Part shown: piece after piece, positions 6,146 to 6,709 of the stretch
Layout: every line of letters begins with the position of its first letter
How positions within the stretch are numbered: position 1 is the stretch's first letter
Assembly (NCBI GenBank): GCA_018674025.1
Contig: JABHBC010000240.1
Location: forward strand, 1 to 6,709
DNA length: 6,709 nucleotides
Direction: 5' to 3'
From: Flavobacteriaceae bacterium
Lineage (GTDB): Bacteria; Bacteroidota; Bacteroidia; Flavobacteriales; Flavobacteriaceae
Program-made: the position numbers and the translations under genes
Notes under the pieces: generated by a model
The model's input: only the letters and a program-made list of their open reading frames with translations
Databases searched by the model: none
Told to the model about the DNA's origin: nothing

Positions 6146-6709
6146 ATGGATAGTTTTATAAAGAAAGTTCTTTTAGATCTAAAAAATCAAAATTTTGATT
6201 TTTCTCAATCTATTTTTATTCTTCCAAATAAAAGATCTGGGTTCCATTTAAAAAAAACACTTTCTGAAGTAATTTCTAAAACAATTTTTTCACCTGAAAT
6301 TGTAAGTATAGAAAAATTTATTGAAGAACTCTCAGAATTAGAACTACTCTCAAATACAGAACTAATATTTGAATTCTATTCAATCTATTTAAATATTACC
6401 CCCAAAGATAAACAAGAAAAATTTGAAGATTTTATCAAATGGAGTAGAATATTAATTCAGGACTTTAATATAATTGATAAAGAAATAGAAGATCCAAGCC
6501 AAGTATTTGACTATTTAAAAGCGGTCAAAGAAATGGATCATTGGTCTTTAGATTCTAATCCAACAGAGCTGGTAAAAAGACATTTGTACTTTTGGAGTAA
6601 TATTAAAAGTTACTATACAGAATTCTCAAATCATCTTTTGAATATAAACTATGGGTATCAGGGTATTTTAGAAAAAAAAGCCCTAATTAATGTCGAAAAT
6701 TATATTAAA
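6146..6709 (+). CDS. addB: AddB-like PD-(D/E)XK nuclease-family protein, N-terminal part
   Basis: These are the first 188 codons of a frame that stays open to the right edge. The N-terminus reads MDSFIKKVLLDLKNQNFDF and then SIFILPNKRSGFHLKK, followed by FSPEIVSIEKFIEELS and later FIKWSRILIQDFNIID and MDHWSL. This is the pattern I recall for the flavobacterial PD-(D/E)XK nuclease protein that partners AddA. It resembles RecB/AddB-type inactivated helicases: the position expected for Walker A reads LPNKRSG, without the GxGKT signature. The nuclease domain would be near the C-terminus, outside the window. The partner role with the helicase at 556-3684 is inferred from family and proximity. The ATG at 6146 follows ATAAA and has no Shine-Dalgarno motif. 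Because the ompA terminator lies directly upstream, expression depends on read-through or on a promoter overlapping the terminator. A possible TATTTTTA box at 6134-6141 would give an almost leaderless transcript. Confidence 0.85.
   Translation, partial: MDSFIKKVLLDLKNQNFDFSQSIFILPNKRSGFHLKKTLSEVISKTIFSPEIVSIEKFIEELSELELLSNTELIFEFYSIYLNITPKDKQEKFEDFIKWSRILIQDFNIIDKEIEDPSQVFDYLKAVKEMDHWSLDSNPTELVKRHLYFWSNIKSYYTEFSNHLLNINYGYQGILEKKALINVENYIK

Overview
The window looks like chromosomal DNA from a low-GC member of the Bacteroidota, most likely a flavobacterium. Four observations support this. Translation starts have A-rich leaders and no Shine-Dalgarno motif. Two of the upstream regions carry a perfect Bacteroidota-type -7 box (TAnnTTTG). 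The outer-membrane protein combines a beta-barrel, thrombospondin type-3 repeats and an OmpA C-terminal domain, a layout typical of the phylum. The helicase and nuclease genes belong to the flavobacterial AddA/AddB families. Base composition is strongly AT-rich and codons end mostly in A or T.

Layout, left to right. (1) A Mn-type superoxide dismutase gene on the minus strand, whose 3' end runs off the left edge. (2) A divergent intergenic region of about 100 bp with a candidate sod promoter and a perfect inverted repeat (20-bp arms, 5-nt loop). The right arm of this repeat contains the only usable start codon, a TTG, of the next gene. (3) addA, a complete 1042-residue UvrD-type helicase with an intact C-terminal PD-(D/E)XK nuclease. 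(4) Two tandem paralogous outer-membrane protein genes. The first encodes a signal peptide and barrel only (196 aa). The second is a full-length OmpA-family protein of 474 aa with five calcium-binding-type repeats and a peptidoglycan-binding domain. (5) A strong palindromic intrinsic terminator. (6) The first 188 codons of an addB-like gene, starting 10 bases after the terminator palindrome and running off the right edge.

addA and addB would encode the two subunits of a double-strand-break end-processing helicase-nuclease, equivalent in function to RecBCD. Here they flank, rather than adjoin, the two envelope-protein genes. The OmpA protein would tether the outer membrane to peptidoglycan, and its barrel-only paralog lacks that tether. 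I see no convincing new biological system. The points most worth a second look are the inverted repeat at the sod/addA junction with its embedded TTG start, the barrel-only ompA duplicate, and the terminator placed directly before addB.
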